Source of the DNA: Cordia subcordata
Lineage: Eukaryota; Streptophyta; Magnoliopsida; Boraginales; Cordiaceae
DNA length: 64,000 nucleotides
Reading direction: 5' to 3'
Assembly (NCBI GenBank): GCA_028554755.1
Contig: JAPTOF010000004.1
Coordinates: 3,272,501-3,336,500 of the forward strand
Part shown: piece after piece, positions 63,301 to 64,000 of the stretch
Numbering within the stretch: the first letter of the stretch is position 1
Layout of the letters: the number at the start of each line of letters is the position of its first letter
Notes under the pieces: model-generated
What the model was told of the DNA's origin: nothing
Database searches by the model: none
Seen by the model: only the letters and a program-made list of their open reading frames with translations
Position numbers and translations under genes: made by a program

Positions 63301-64000
63301 CAATGGATCAACACTGTATCAACTTTATGCAGGTATATCATGACCTTTTGGGATCGCATAGTGGGAATTTTGCACACCCGACTCTCCCCCTTATATTTTG
63401 CAGAATCTATTCTTTTCATTTCTCTGCAACAGAGTAATTCGTTGGCTGGATTTGATTGACTGTTGTTTAATCTCAATGCAGTTCATATTGGACGTACAAT
63501 TCCTGGTGGAAATTGCTAGATGTGGAGGATACTTATCCAATGATATTATGAATGCCTCCCTGGAAGTTGTATCTCATGCAGAAACAGCGTTCGCTGCTGC
63601 TGGATTGAATCCCAAAAGGTAACTTAGCCTTCTGCAGCTTTCTTGGAGGGTGTTTGGCAGTGCTTATTTGGGGCTCATAAGCACCAAACAGTAAGAAGCA
63701 TGTTAAAAAGTGCTTTTCTCTAGGTGCTTATAAAGCACCCAAATAAGCCAAGCCAAACACCCTCGTATTCTCTAATTCATGGATTTAACAGTAAATAGCA
63801 TTAGCCTCTGATTTCATTTGCTATCTACACCGTGCAAAGCACAATGACATAGGAATAGTATACTTCTTTCGTGATTGCAGGCACATAAAAGATGACGGGT
63901 GGGCTACGAGTGTTGCTTCCAAAGCCCTGCAGAAGCTGAAGGAGCTTGAGGTAACAGAAACACTGGTACCTGAAATTGATGGAGAATTTGAAGAAGAAAC
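60354..64000 (+). CDS. EXO84C: Exocyst complex component EXO84C (3' end beyond the window)
   Basis: Subunit of the octameric exocyst that tethers secretory vesicles to the plasma membrane. Exons: 60354-60512, 60643-60740, 61426-62464, 62573-63013, 63147-63332, 63482-63618, 63881-64000 (continues); about 727 aa present, so only a short tail should be missing. N-terminus: serine/acidic disordered part (DPDDLSSMSSSEFDGD), then the Vps51/Exo84 coiled region ELQSMTAKGVKNLCAELLEL and LEGVKSLESELMQLKLKATT. The Exo84 C-terminal helical domain follows (ALSGLCQLGEAHLATELLL, CLIKHIRPCMEEILQTHIDH, MEGSVLRGLMDIFTEYI). Exon 4 starts at TTTAAG|GTTGTC to stay in frame. Intron 6 carries a foldback MITE. EXO84C rather than A/B is chosen by the TAKG(V/I)K(N/H)LC N-terminus as I recall it. 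Confidence 0.9.
63646..63764. mobile_element. Foldback MITE, family A, in EXO84C intron 6
   Basis: 119 bp, with perfect 13-base terminal inverted repeats GAGGGTGTTTGGC (63646-63658) and GCCAAACACCCTC (63752-63764), and pairing that extends inward (CTTATTTGGG / CCCAAATAAG). It is the least decayed member of the family also present at 8066, 13464 and 34330, in inverse orientation to the first two. No clear target duplication. Confidence 0.8.

Noticed and set aside
1..64000. CRISPR arrays, bacterial-type operons or defence systems
   Set aside because: No regular short repeat-spacer structure or prokaryotic gene organisation; the window is intron-bearing plant nuclear DNA.

Overview
The window is nuclear DNA from a flowering plant, almost certainly a eudicot. 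It is AT-rich, its genes are split by GT-AG introns, and all seven gene models match plant families (phytochelatin synthase, plant long-chain-alcohol oxidase, plant mitochondrial succinyl-CoA ligase beta, an EDA6-like protein, NPGR2, PSAT1 and EXO84C). The spaces between genes carry plant-type MITEs, LTR-retrotransposon debris, a SINE-like sequence and many (TA)n tracts. I cannot name the species from sequence alone.

Layout. 1088-7388 (+): phytochelatin synthase, 8 coding exons, 499 aa, with Cys-His-Asp triad residues at 56/162/180. 7389-16038: repeat-rich intergenic DNA holding a decayed tandem segmental duplication, several MITEs, a SINE-like and a TRIM-like remnant. 16039-19469 (+): long-chain fatty alcohol oxidase, 3 exons, 741 aa, with a ~157 bp minisatellite filling intron 1. 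21079-26465 (-): mitochondrial succinate-CoA ligase beta, 12 exons, 422 aa. 26466-33075: gene-poor, with a Ty1-copia LTR plus primer-binding-site remnant and a GC-rich island inside a repeat. 33076-33645 (-): single-exon small protein, 189 aa. 33646-42739: gene-poor, with several MITEs and long TA microsatellites. 42740-47700 (+): NPGR2, 5 coding exons, 731 aa. 49907-59351 (-): phospholipid:sterol acyltransferase PSAT1, 15 exons, 640 aa. 60354-64000 (+, cut by the window edge): exocyst subunit EXO84C, first 7 coding exons, about 727 aa present.

These are ordinary, unlinked housekeeping or specialised plant genes. They do not form an operon or cluster with one shared job. PSAT1 and EXO84C are divergent across about 1 kb. 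All exon boundaries were worked out by hand from splice sites, reading frame and recalled family sequence; each full-length model closes in frame to the length expected for its family. I did not find a convincing new biological system. The most informative unusual structure is the duplication upstream of the alcohol oxidase gene, where one copy preserves the empty site of a long-hairpin MITE found in the other copy, and the minisatellite in the next intron.
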